From NCBI RefSeq assembly GCF_046159835.1, contig NZ_JBJXCY010000001.1, forward strand, positions 434,001 through 498,000: DNA of 64,000 nt, written 5' to 3'. Positions within the stretch are counted from its first letter, which is position 1; each line of letters starts with the position of its first letter. Shown piece after piece: positions 54,015 to 64,000 of the stretch. This stretch comes from JACKJK01 sp046159835. GTDB taxonomy: Bacteria > Pseudomonadota > Alphaproteobacteria > Rhizobiales > Tepidamorphaceae. The position numbers and the translations under genes were made by a program. The notes under the pieces were generated by a model. The model ran no database searches. It was not told the DNA's origin and saw nothing but the letters and a program-made list of their open reading frames with translations.

Positions 54015-55451
54015 TCACAGAACCTTGCCCGGGTTGAGGATGCCGTCGGGGTCCAGCACCGACTTGATCTTGCGCATCAGGTCCATTTCCACCGCGCTCT
54101 TGGTGCGCGCCAACATCTCGCGCTTCATGCGCCCGATGCCGTGTTCGGCGGAGATCGTCCCGCCCATGTCGAGGACGATTGCGTGGACCTTCTCGGAAAC
54201 AGCATCCCACTGCGCGAGGAACGCCGCCTTGTCGCCGCCCACCGGCTGCGACACGTTGAAATGAACGTTGCCGTCGCCGAGATGGCCGAAGGGCACCGGG
54301 CGGCAACCCGGCACCAGCTCGGTCACCGCGTCGCTGGCTTCGCGCACGAATTGCGGGACCTTGGCGACCGGCACGGCGACGTCGTGCTTGATCGATCCGC
54401 CTTCCTGCCGCTGCACCTCCGATAGCAGCATCCGCAGCTGCCAGAAATCCTTCGCCTCGCTCTCGGACTTCGCGGGAATCGCATCAAGCACGTGGCCGGC
54501 CTCGTAGGCTTCCGCCAGCACCTGTTCCAGCACATCGTCGAGTGCGTCCTCGGTGCCGGAGGAAAACTCCATCAGCACGTACCAGGGGTGGTCCTCGCCG
54601 AAGGGATCGCGGGTGGAAGGTGCGTGGGTGAGGATGAAATCCAGCCCGATGCGCGGCATGAACTCGAATGCCGTCAGCGCCGGGCCAACGGTCGAGCGCG
54701 CGATGTCGAGCAGCCACATGGCGTCGGCCAGCGTGTGCAGCGCGACCATGGCGGTCGAGCGCGTGCGCGGCTTGGGGAACAGCTTCACGACAGCCGCCGT
54801 GACGATGCCGAGCGTGCCTTCGCTGCCGATGAACAGGTCCTTCAGGTCGTAGCCGGTGTTGTCCTTACGCAGCGAGCGCAGGCCCTCCCAGATGCGCCCG
54901 TCGGCCAGCACCACTTCAAGCCCCAGCACCAGTTCGCGCGTGTTGCCATAGGCGAGCACCGCCGTGCCTCCGGCATTGGAGGCGATGTTGCCGCCGATGG
55001 TGCAGGAACCTTCCGAGGCGAGCGACAGCGGAAACAGCCGGTCCGCATCGTCGGCGGCGTTCTGCACCGTCTCCAGCACGCAGCCGGCTTCCACGGTCAT
55101 GGTGTTGCTGGAGGTGTCGATGGCGCGAATGCGGTTCAGCCGCCTCAGCGAGATCACCAGCTCGTGCCCCGCTTCGGAGGGGATCTGCCCGCCGACGAGA
55201 CCGGTATTGCCGCCCTGCGGCACGATGGCGATGCCGGCTTCCGCAGCCATCCGCACCACCTGCGAAACCTCCTGCGTGTCGCCCGGCAGCACCACGCCCA
55301 GCGACTTGCCGTGATACTTGTCGCGCGGCTCGGTCATGTGCGCGGCCATGTCGGCCTGATCGGTCAGGACGTTCGCCGCCCCGACGATGGAAGCGATACG
55401 GGAAAGCAATGCACTTGCGCCCGAAGGCGCGCTGTGTGCTGACTGGTTCAT
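54015..55451 (-). CDS. FAD-linked D-2-hydroxy acid dehydrogenase (GlcD/D-LDH type)
   Basis: A 478-residue flavoenzyme of the VAO/PCMH family. The FAD-binding region contains VPQGGNTGLVGGQIPSEAG, EGSCTIGGNIASNAGGTAVLAYGN and GTLGIVTAAVVKLFPKP. The C-terminal FAD-oxidase domain ends GGTISAEHGIGRMKREML with conserved His. It oxidises a D-2-hydroxy acid such as D-lactate or D-2-hydroxyglutarate; the exact one is not told by sequence. It is first in a unit with the GNAT gene. Confidence 0.92.
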   Translation of the reverse strand: MNQSAHSAPSGASALLSRIASIVGAANVLTDQADMAAHMTEPRDKYHGKSLGVVLPGDTQEVSQVVRMAAEAGIAIVPQGGNTGLVGGQIPSEAGHELVISLRRLNRIRAIDTSSNTMTVEAGCVLETVQNAADDADRLFPLSLASEGSCTIGGNIASNAGGTAVLAYGNTRELVLGLEVVLADGRIWEGLRSLRKDNTGYDLKDLFIGSEGTLGIVTAAVVKLFPKPRTRSTAMVALHTLADAMWLLDIARSTVGPALTAFEFMPRIGLDFILTHAPSTRDPFGEDHPWYVLMEFSSGTEDALDDVLEQVLAEAYEAGHVLDAIPAKSESEAKDFWQLRMLLSEVQRQEGGSIKHDVAVPVAKVPQFVREASDAVTELVPGCRPVPFGHLGDGNVHFNVSQPVGGDKAAFLAQWDAVSEKVHAIVLDMGGTISAEHGIGRMKREMLARTKSAVEMDLMRKIKSVLDPDGILNPGKVL

Positions 55452-55508
55452 GAGGTTCTGCCGCGTTCGCTTGGAATGGCGCGCGTCACGCGCGCGCCGT
55501 GGCTGACT

Positions 55509-56495
55509 TCAAGACCCACTATCGCGCGGGGCCGCCGCGCGGCGCAAGCGGTCGTTGATCGCTTCGCCAAGCCCTGTCTGCGGGATCGGTGCAACGGCAA
55601 TGGCGCGCGCGCCTGCCGCGTCGAGGTCGCGCAGCACGGTGAAGAGATTTGCGGCGGCTTCGATCAGGTCACCGGAGGTTGAGAGATTGGCGACGTGTGC
55701 CGCGTTCTCGAGGCCTGACGGTTCGGTGCCACCAAACAGGATGGCAGCCTCGCCAGCCAGGATACTGCGCGCGTCGAGCCGGACCGGAACCGACGGCGCG
55801 TAGTGCGACGCCATCATCCCCGGCGCGGCGATCTCGCCGTCGTGCGCGTCATCGTCCGACAGCAGTTCGCCCAGAACCTCGCGAACCTGTTCGCGGGTGA
55901 TGGCGCCCGACCGCAGGATGCGCGCGCGCTCGCCCGAACAGTCGACGATGGTGGATTCGATGCCGATGCCTGTCGGTCCACCGTCGAGCACGATCGCGAC
56001 CGCCTCCCCGAGGTCGCCCGCCACGTGCTGCGCGGTGGTCGCGCTCACGTAGCCAGAGCGGTTGGCGGACGGTGCGACCACCGGCCCGCCGAAGGCCGCC
56101 AGCAGCGCGTGCGCGTCCGCGCCCTTGGGCACGCGAAGCGCAACCGTCTCGAGCCCGGCGCAGGCGAGGTCGCTGATGTTGGATGCCTGATTGCGCGATA
56201 CGACCAGCGTCAGCGGCCCCGGCCAGAAGGCGTCGGCGAGCCTCATCGCGGCGTCGCCGAATGCGCCGTGCGCTTGCGCTGAAGCGGTATCGGCGAAGTG
56301 CGAAATCAGCGGGTTGAAGCTTGGTCGGCCCTTGGCGGCATAGACCTTTGCCACGGCGCGGGGGTCGCCTGCATCCGCTCCCAGCCCGTAGACTGTCTCG
56401 GTCGGGAAGGCGACGAGGTCGCCCGCGCGCAGCGCATCGGCGGCAAGCGCGATGGCCTCACGGTCGTTCGCTGGCAGGATGCGCGGTGCGGTCAT
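55509..56495 (-). CDS. L-threonylcarbamoyladenylate synthase (Sua5-type TsaC)
   Basis: A 328-residue enzyme that makes threonylcarbamoyl-AMP for the t6A37 modification of tRNA. The N-terminal YrdC domain shows LVAFPTETVYGLGADAGD, KGRPSFNPLI, ALRVPKGADAHALL and VVAPSANRSGYVSATT. The C-terminal Sua5 domain (MMASHYAPSVPVRLD onward) makes it the longer Sua5 form. The start at 56495 (MTAPRILPAND) fits. It is divergent from the acyl-CoA dehydrogenase gene. Confidence 0.94.
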   Translation of the reverse strand: MTAPRILPANDREAIALAADALRAGDLVAFPTETVYGLGADAGDPRAVAKVYAAKGRPSFNPLISHFADTASAQAHGAFGDAAMRLADAFWPGPLTLVVSRNQASNISDLACAGLETVALRVPKGADAHALLAAFGGPVVAPSANRSGYVSATTAQHVAGDLGEAVAIVLDGGPTGIGIESTIVDCSGERARILRSGAITREQVREVLGELLSDDDAHDGEIAAPGMMASHYAPSVPVRLDARSILAGEAAILFGGTEPSGLENAAHVANLSTSGDLIEAAANLFTVLRDLDAAGARAIAVAPIPQTGLGEAINDRLRRAAAPRDSGS

Positions 56496-56636
56496 TGTCG
56501 GCGAATGTCTCGCATTCGGGGATCGGGTGTTCCAACCTGTTCCGGCGGGCGATAGAGTCCGTTTCGAACCTGCCCGAACGCCTACTGGCCTCGACGCCCG
56601 CGGGCAAGCGATTTGGCGGCAGAAAGGGGAGGCAAG

Positions 56637-58403
<1,767 letters not shown>

Positions 58404-58454
58404 CGATCAAGATACTGACCGAACAAAGTCCTCGAACAGAAAGACGTTTCAGCC

Positions 58455-59381
<927 letters not shown>

Positions 59382-59409
59382 AGCGGCAACGGGACGGGAG
59401 ACTGCACGC

Positions 59410-59670
59410 ATGGCGCAGGAACAAGGCGAGACCCCCGCGGACGTCTCCGCGATGAGCTTCGAGGATGCGCTCAAGGAGCTTGAGCGCATCGTCGGCGAAC
59501 TCGAAAAGGGGCAGGTTCCGCTGGAGAAATCCATCCGCATCTACGAGCGCGGCGAAGCGCTGCGCCGTCATTGCGACAAGCTGCTCAAGCAGGCCGAGGC
59601 GAAGATCGAGAAGATCACGGTCGGTGCTGACGGGCAGGCGAAGGGCACCGAGCCGCTCGACGTCGAGTAG
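59410..59670 (+). CDS. xseB: Exodeoxyribonuclease VII small subunit
   Basis: The 86-residue XseB protein, the helical subunit of the single-strand-specific exonuclease VII. It shows [43 protein letters not shown] and [10 protein letters not shown], the whole family pattern. The large subunit xseA is not in the window. It lies 28 bases downstream of the HDAC-like gene on the same strand. Confidence 0.95.
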   Translation: MAQEQGETPADVSAMSFEDALKELERIVGELEKGQVPLEKSIRIYERGEALRRHCDKLLKQAEAKIEKITVGADGQAKGTEPLDVE

Positions 59671-59721
59671 GCTCGTTCTATGGCAAGCGCGCCGTAACCG
59701 TGCGCCAGGGAACTTCCTCCA

Positions 59722-61092
59722 ATGGGTAACGCGCGTTCGTTGCGCACTTCGGGCGAGCAGCCCATCGATCCGGGCATCCGCCGCCATCGCGGCCCCGTCG
59801 CGCGCCGCCGGGTGGTCTATTGCTGCGGCTACGACCCGCGTCCGCCCGAGGGCGCGGTCTACGGCCTGCTGGAACGCGAGGCCGAACGCTACTGCAAGGA
59901 GCGCCCACTCTCCTTCGAGCTGTCGCCGTTGGTGCATGCCGCGGACGGCGAAACGTCGAGCTGGACGCTGACGCTGGAAGGCGAACTCAACGGGGAAGCC
60001 TGGCGCACGCAGGCCGACTACATCCAGCTGCGCTGGGACGATATCGTCGCGGAAGATTTCGCGCGCTGGTTTCCTGAACGCGCGGCGCGCAGCTTCGCGA
60101 CCTTCTTCGACTACCTGTTCAGCGGCGCGATGCTGGCGATGGCGCGCACGTTCCACCGCACGCTGATCCTTTGGCTCTACCCGGTCTTCGCCATCGCCGG
60201 GATCATCCTGCTGGCAGGCTTCGGCGCGTGGTCGGCATGGGAGCTGCTGCCTCTCTCCGCGCCGCTGCGCATTGTGGCGGCACTCGCCTGCTTCCTCGCG
60301 GTAATCGCGGGCGGGGCGTGGTTCACGCGGTTCACCTTCATCCAGCATCTGGCCGACCTGTGGACCTTCTGCCGTGACTTCGCGGTCGGAAAGCGCCCGG
60401 ACATGGAGGCGCGCTGCGAGGCCTTTGCCGGTTACGTGCTGGATGCCGTGCGCAAGGACGATGTCGACGAGACGCTGCTGATCGGCCACAGCTACGGCAC
60501 GATGATGATCGTGGAGGCGACGGCGCGCGCTCTCAAGCGCGACGCGGAGGCGTTCCGCAAGGGTGCGCCGATCACGCTCATCACGCTCGGTTCCTGCCTC
60601 AACACATCGACGCTTCACCCGGCTGCCGAAGCCCGGCGCGAAGCGGTGCGCATAATTGCCGAGAACCGCGACCTGCTGTGGATCGAGATTCAGGGCCGGC
60701 AGGACATGATCAACTATTTCGAGGACGACCCCGGCGTTGCGGCGGGCCTTGCCGATGACGATGCCCGCGCCAACCCTGTGGTGCGCTGGCTCTCGCTGCG
60801 CGACACGCTGGCCGCCGACACCTATGCGCGCTTCTCGATGAACTACTTCCGGATGCACTTCCAGACGATCTTTGCCAACGACCAGCCGCACCCGTGGGAC
60901 TATTTCCTCACCGTCGCCGGGCCGGACCCGGTGGCCGAGCGCGTAAAGCGGAATTTCTGGGAATATCGCTGGGAGGAAACCGACATTTTCATGCGGCAAT
61001 CGGTTCCATTGGTCTTGGCCTTCCCAGATTTGCCGGAAACACCATCTAGAGAGAGGAAACGCGGCAAGCGGAAGGATGCTTCGGCAACCTGA
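59722..61092 (+). CDS. Membrane-bound alpha/beta hydrolase-like protein
   Basis: A 456-residue protein. A soluble N-terminal part ([20 protein letters not shown]) with two adjacent cysteines precedes two hydrophobic helices at about 150-205. An alpha/beta hydrolase-type core with nucleophile elbow GHSYG ([15 protein letters not shown]) and [16 protein letters not shown] follows. An Asp/His triad is not obvious. Charged residues dominate the C-terminus ([12 protein letters not shown]). I recognise no named family. It sits between xseB and dxs on the same strand. Confidence 0.72.
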   Translation: MGNARSLRTSGEQPIDPGIRRHRGPVARRRVVYCCGYDPRPPEGAVYGLLEREAERYCKERPLSFELSPLVHAADGETSSWTLTLEGELNGEAWRTQADYIQLRWDDIVAEDFARWFPERAARSFATFFDYLFSGAMLAMARTFHRTLILWLYPVFAIAGIILLAGFGAWSAWELLPLSAPLRIVAALACFLAVIAGGAWFTRFTFIQHLADLWTFCRDFAVGKRPDMEARCEAFAGYVLDAVRKDDVDETLLIGHSYGTMMIVEATARALKRDAEAFRKGAPITLITLGSCLNTSTLHPAAEARREAVRIIAENRDLLWIEIQGRQDMINYFEDDPGVAAGLADDDARANPVVRWLSLRDTLAADTYARFSMNYFRMHFQTIFANDQPHPWDYFLTVAGPDPVAERVKRNFWEYRWEETDIFMRQSVPLVLAFPDLPETPSRERKRGKRKDASAT

Positions 61093-61177
61093 ATTCGCCC
61101 GTTCCGCGCATACTTCACAAGGTGAAGCGAGCCTGTCAGGGTGCAGGCTCCCGCCAGTACAGGACAGCCGTATAAAC

Positions 61178-63100
61178 GTGACCGCGTCATCGAAAACCCC
61201 GCTGCTCGATCAGGTTCAGACACCTCAGGACCTGCGCAAGCTGGATGAGTCGCAGCTGCCGCAGCTGGCGGAGGAACTTCGCCAGGAAACAATCGACGCG
61301 GTGTCGGTGACCGGCGGCCATCTGGGCGCGGGGCTCGGCGTTGTCGAGCTGACGGTTGCGCTGCACTACCTGTTCGACACGCCCGACGACAAGGTGATCT
61401 GGGACGTTGGCCACCAGTGCTATCCGCACAAGATTCTGACAGGCCGTCGTGACCGTATCCGCACGTTGCGCCAGCCAGGCGGCCTGTCGGGTTTCACCAA
61501 GCGCGCCGAGAGCGAATACGACCCGTTCGGCGCGGCGCATTCCTCGACCTCGATTTCCGCGGGCCTCGGCTTTGCGGTGGCGCGTGACCTGGCCGGCCGT
61601 GACAACCACGTCGTCGCCGTGATCGGCGATGGCGCGATGTCGGCAGGCATGGCCTACGAGGCGATGAACAATGCCGGCGCGCGCCACGAGCGCCTGATCG
61701 TCATCCTCAACGACAACGACATGTCGATTGCACCGCCGGTCGGTGCCATGAGCGCGTATCTCGCGCGGCTCGTCTCCGGGCGCACCTACCTGACGCTTCG
61801 CGACGCCGCCAAGCAATTGACCGCGCGCCTGCCCAAGACCTGGGACCGCGCGATTACCCGCGCGGTCGAGCATGCCCGCACCTACTTCACCGGGGGCACG
61901 CTGTTCGAGGAGATGGGCTTTTACTATGTCGGCCCCATCGACGGGCACAATCTCGACCACCTTCTGCCCATCCTGAAGAACGTGAAGGCCTGCAACGACG
62001 GGCCGATCCTCGTTCACGTCGTGACCGAGAAGGGCAAGGGATACGCGCCGGCGGAGAAGTCCGCCGACAAGTATCACGGCGTTGCCAAGTTCAATGTCGT
62101 CACGGGCGAGCAGGCCAAGAACCGCCCGAATGCCCCGGCCTACACCAAGGTCTTCGCCCAGCAACTCGTCCAGCAGGCGGAGAAGGACGACAGGATCGTC
62201 GCGGTCACGGCGGCCATGCCGTCCGGCACCGGGCTGGATATCTTCGGCGACAAGTTCCCCGACCGTACTTTCGATGTCGGCATCGCCGAGCAGCACGCGG
62301 TGACCTTTGCCGCAGGGCTTTCGTGCGAGGGCTACAAGCCCTTCGCCGCGATCTACTCGACCTTCCTGCAGCGCGGTTACGACCAGGTCGTGCATGACGT
62401 GGCGATTCAGAAGCTGCCCGTGCGGTTTGCCATCGACCGCGCCGGTCTCGTCGGTGCGGATGGTCCCACGCACGCAGGCGCTTACGACATTGCCTACCTG
62501 AGCTGCCTGCCGGATTTCGTCATCATGGCTCCGTCGGACGAGGCGGAACTTGCGCGCATGGTTTCCACCAGCGTTGCCATTGACGATCGCCCCAGTGCCT
62601 TCCGCTATCCGCGCGGCGAGGGCGTGGGCGTTGAAATTCCCGTCGATCCGCAGCCGCTGGAAGTCGGTCGTGGCCGCATCCTTCGCGAGGGCACCTCGGT
62701 CGCCATTCTCTCACTCGGCACGCGTCTGGCCGCGGCCATGGAAGCCGCCGACGAACTGGCCGGCTACGGGTTGTCGGCAACCGTGGCGGATGCCCGCTTC
62801 GCCAAGCCGCTCGACAACGACCTCATCCTGCGGCTCGCCCGCGAGCACGAAGTGCTGGTGACGGTCGAGGAGGGTGCGTCCGGCGGCTTTGCCTCCAGCG
62901 TCATGGAATTGCTGGCCAGGGAAGGCGTGTTCGATTCCGGTCTTCGGTTCCGCCCGCTGTGCCTGCCGGACAGCTTCATCGACCACGGCTCGCCCGCAGC
63001 CATGGTGGCAGAGGCCGGTCTGGATGCGACGGGCATCGTCACCACCGTGCTCGGCGCATTGGGCCGCACCGACGCCGCGAGCGCCAACCGCACGGCTTGA
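61178..63100 (+). CDS. dxs: 1-deoxy-D-xylulose-5-phosphate synthase
   Basis: The thiamine-diphosphate enzyme that starts the MEP isoprenoid pathway, joining pyruvate and glyceraldehyde 3-phosphate. The 640 residues are of standard length. The ThDP motif is [22 protein letters not shown], with [19 protein letters not shown] and [13 protein letters not shown] early motifs. The second half has [19 protein letters not shown] and [15 protein letters not shown]. The GTG at 61178 is preceded by AGGA and matches the family start; an in-frame ATG at 61076 overlaps the upstream gene. Its partner ispE is at 19529. Confidence 0.96.
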   Translation: MTASSKTPLLDQVQTPQDLRKLDESQLPQLAEELRQETIDAVSVTGGHLGAGLGVVELTVALHYLFDTPDDKVIWDVGHQCYPHKILTGRRDRIRTLRQPGGLSGFTKRAESEYDPFGAAHSSTSISAGLGFAVARDLAGRDNHVVAVIGDGAMSAGMAYEAMNNAGARHERLIVILNDNDMSIAPPVGAMSAYLARLVSGRTYLTLRDAAKQLTARLPKTWDRAITRAVEHARTYFTGGTLFEEMGFYYVGPIDGHNLDHLLPILKNVKACNDGPILVHVVTEKGKGYAPAEKSADKYHGVAKFNVVTGEQAKNRPNAPAYTKVFAQQLVQQAEKDDRIVAVTAAMPSGTGLDIFGDKFPDRTFDVGIAEQHAVTFAAGLSCEGYKPFAAIYSTFLQRGYDQVVHDVAIQKLPVRFAIDRAGLVGADGPTHAGAYDIAYLSCLPDFVIMAPSDEAELARMVSTSVAIDDRPSAFRYPRGEGVGVEIPVDPQPLEVGRGRILREGTSVAILSLGTRLAAAMEAADELAGYGLSATVADARFAKPLDNDLILRLAREHEVLVTVEEGASGGFASSVMELLAREGVFDSGLRFRPLCLPDSFIDHGSPAAMVAEAGLDATGIVTTVLGALGRTDAASANRTA

Positions 63101-63107
63101 CGCACAT

Positions 63108-63135
63108 CGCCCGACACGTGGTGGTGGGCGCTTTT
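63108..63135 (+). terminator. Weak intrinsic terminator after dxs
   Basis: CGCCCGAC pairs with GTGGGCG (one bulged G), and the stem is followed by CTTTTCTG. It lies a few bases after the dxs stop. The stem is imperfect and the T-run is short. Confidence 0.4.
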
Positions 63136-63252
63136 CTGCGCAATGGCAGATTCTTCGGCTTCCTTAAAAGTCGATGAATTGATTTAGCGTGGCCTTCCAA
63201 TCTGGCTGCCATGGTCGTCCTCATGAACAACCCTCATGAGGACAAGTCGGCC

Positions 63253-64000
63253 ATGCTCGCGCCGCTGAAATCCACCCTGCAGAATTTTTGCCGCCGCTTC
63301 CGCATGGACCAGCGCGGCAACGTCGCGATCATGACCGGGCTGCTGTCATTGCCGGCATTCGCCATCGGCGGCGCGGCAATCGATTTCTCCCGCGCCATCG
63401 CGACCAAGGCGGAACTCTCGACAGCGCTTGATTCCGCGCTGCTGTCGCTTGCCCGCTCGCCTGCCGGCCCGGATGACGTGGCCAAGGCCTACGTCAAGAA
63501 CTATGTCGGCGACGTGCTGGTCAGCAATGGCAAGGTGCTGGACTGGAAGATCGCCGACTTTCACCAGACGGTCTCCACCGTCGATGCGACGCTGAGCGCA
63601 ACCATCGAGACGGCGGTTCTCGGCATCGTCAAGATGACCGAAATGACAGTGACGGTGACGAGCGAAGTGACCCGCGAAAACAAGAAGGTCGAGGTCGCAC
63701 TCGTGCTCGACAACACCGGCTCCATGGGGTCGGGCGGAAAGATACAGGCCCTTCGCGAAGCCACCCACGACCTTCTCGACATCCTGTTTGCCGGCAAGAA
63801 CTCCGAAGAGATGGTCAAGGTCGGAATGGTCCCCTTCGTCACGTCGGTGAACATCAAGGCGGACGGCTTCAAGACGGCCTGGATCGACAAGAACGGAGAA
63901 GCGCAGAGCAACGGCATCAACTTCGATCCGCACACTGGCCCCACCAATCATTTCGCGCTCTACGCGACCATGAAGGGCGTGGAGTGGAAGGGCTGCGTGG
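63253..64000 (+). CDS. TadG-like pilus-assembly/vWA protein (partial, 3' end off the right edge)
   Basis: The visible 249 codons start with a charged N-terminus and a TadE/TadG-type signal-anchor (GNVAIMTGLLSLPAFAIGGAAIDFSRA). A von Willebrand A domain follows, with MIDAS motif ALVLDNTGSMGSGG and a segment beginning KIQALREATHDLLDILF. Such alphaproteobacterial proteins are exported with the Tad pilus apparatus and are cell-surface exposed. A GAGGA site lies upstream of the ATG at 63253; ATGs at 63211 and 63223 are in frame. The C-terminus is outside the window, so full domain content is unknown. Confidence 0.85.
   Translation, partial: MLAPLKSTLQNFCRRFRMDQRGNVAIMTGLLSLPAFAIGGAAIDFSRAIATKAELSTALDSALLSLARSPAGPDDVAKAYVKNYVGDVLVSNGKVLDWKIADFHQTVSTVDATLSATIETAVLGIVKMTEMTVTVTSEVTRENKKVEVALVLDNTGSMGSGGKIQALREATHDLLDILFAGKNSEEMVKVGMVPFVTSVNIKADGFKTAWIDKNGEAQSNGINFDPHTGPTNHFALYATMKGVEWKGCV

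Overview
The window is a stretch of GC-rich (about two thirds G+C by eye), densely coding chromosome from an alphaproteobacterium, most likely Hyphomicrobiales (Rhizobiales). The grounds are the order mutY / DUF721 / DsbA / smc, a CcrM-type GANTC methyltransferase beside rnhB, split glyQ/glyS genes flanking a LemA-DUF2207 pair, ppdK after glyS, TIGR02301, a HisKA_2-type kinase, and motifs resembling the alphaproteobacterial LexA box (GAAC-N7-GAAC) and CtrA sites. No rRNA, tRNA, CRISPR array, transposase or integrase was seen. No gene-free stretch exceeds 300 bases.

Layout. 1-4.6 kb: start of an ATP synthase F0 operon (atpB runs off the left edge, atpI) and smc, all minus. 4.6-10.1 kb: DsbA-like oxidoreductase and DUF721 (minus), mutY (plus), ccrM, rnhB and a PA0069-type radical SAM gene (minus). 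10.2-17.5 kb: a TIGR04283/TIGR04282 pair, aldo/keto reductase, flavin-binding stress protein, an AT-rich SIR2-like gene, moaB, type-4 UDG, and ETF-ubiquinone oxidoreductase. 17.7-23.7 kb: secreted TPR protein, ispE, polyprenyl diphosphate synthase, DUF2007, a tRNA-methyltransferase-like gene, an S49 peptidase and a small membrane protein. 23.8-37.6 kb: glyQ, a large membrane protein, SMR pump, LemA, DUF2207, outer-membrane barrel, glyS with an AT-rich in-frame insertion, ppdK and meaB. 37.7-47.8 kb: SleB-like hydrolase, transporters, a dienelactone hydrolase, an AcuI-like reductase, a four-gene minus operon (thioesterase, phosphatase, HD hydrolase, YgfZ) and a dihydroorotase. 47.8-54 kb: AT-rich DUF2971 gene, two secreted proteins, a sensory-domain/kinase pair, NUDIX, SRAP and GNAT genes. 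54-64 kb: FAD-linked dehydrogenase, Sua5-type TsaC, acyl-CoA dehydrogenase, HDAC-like protein, xseB, a membrane alpha/beta hydrolase, dxs and the start of a TadG-like vWA protein.

How the genes fit together. Isoprenoid supply is represented three times (dxs, ispE, octaprenyl-type synthase). DNA maintenance is represented by smc, mutY, UDG, rnhB, xseB, SRAP and ccrM. Carbon and energy genes include ETF-QO, an acyl-CoA dehydrogenase, ppdK, meaB and an AcuI-like reductase.

Most interesting signals: three AT-rich patches in an otherwise uniform GC-rich core. Two are single-gene cargo (SIR2-like, DUF2971), each filling the gap between convergent host genes almost to the base. The third is an in-frame insertion of roughly 150 codons inside the essential glyS gene. 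I did not find a clear multi-gene undescribed system. The SIR2-like gene is the best defence candidate, and the overlapping MetOD1-like/HisKA_2 pair is the best candidate for an uncharacterised signalling module.
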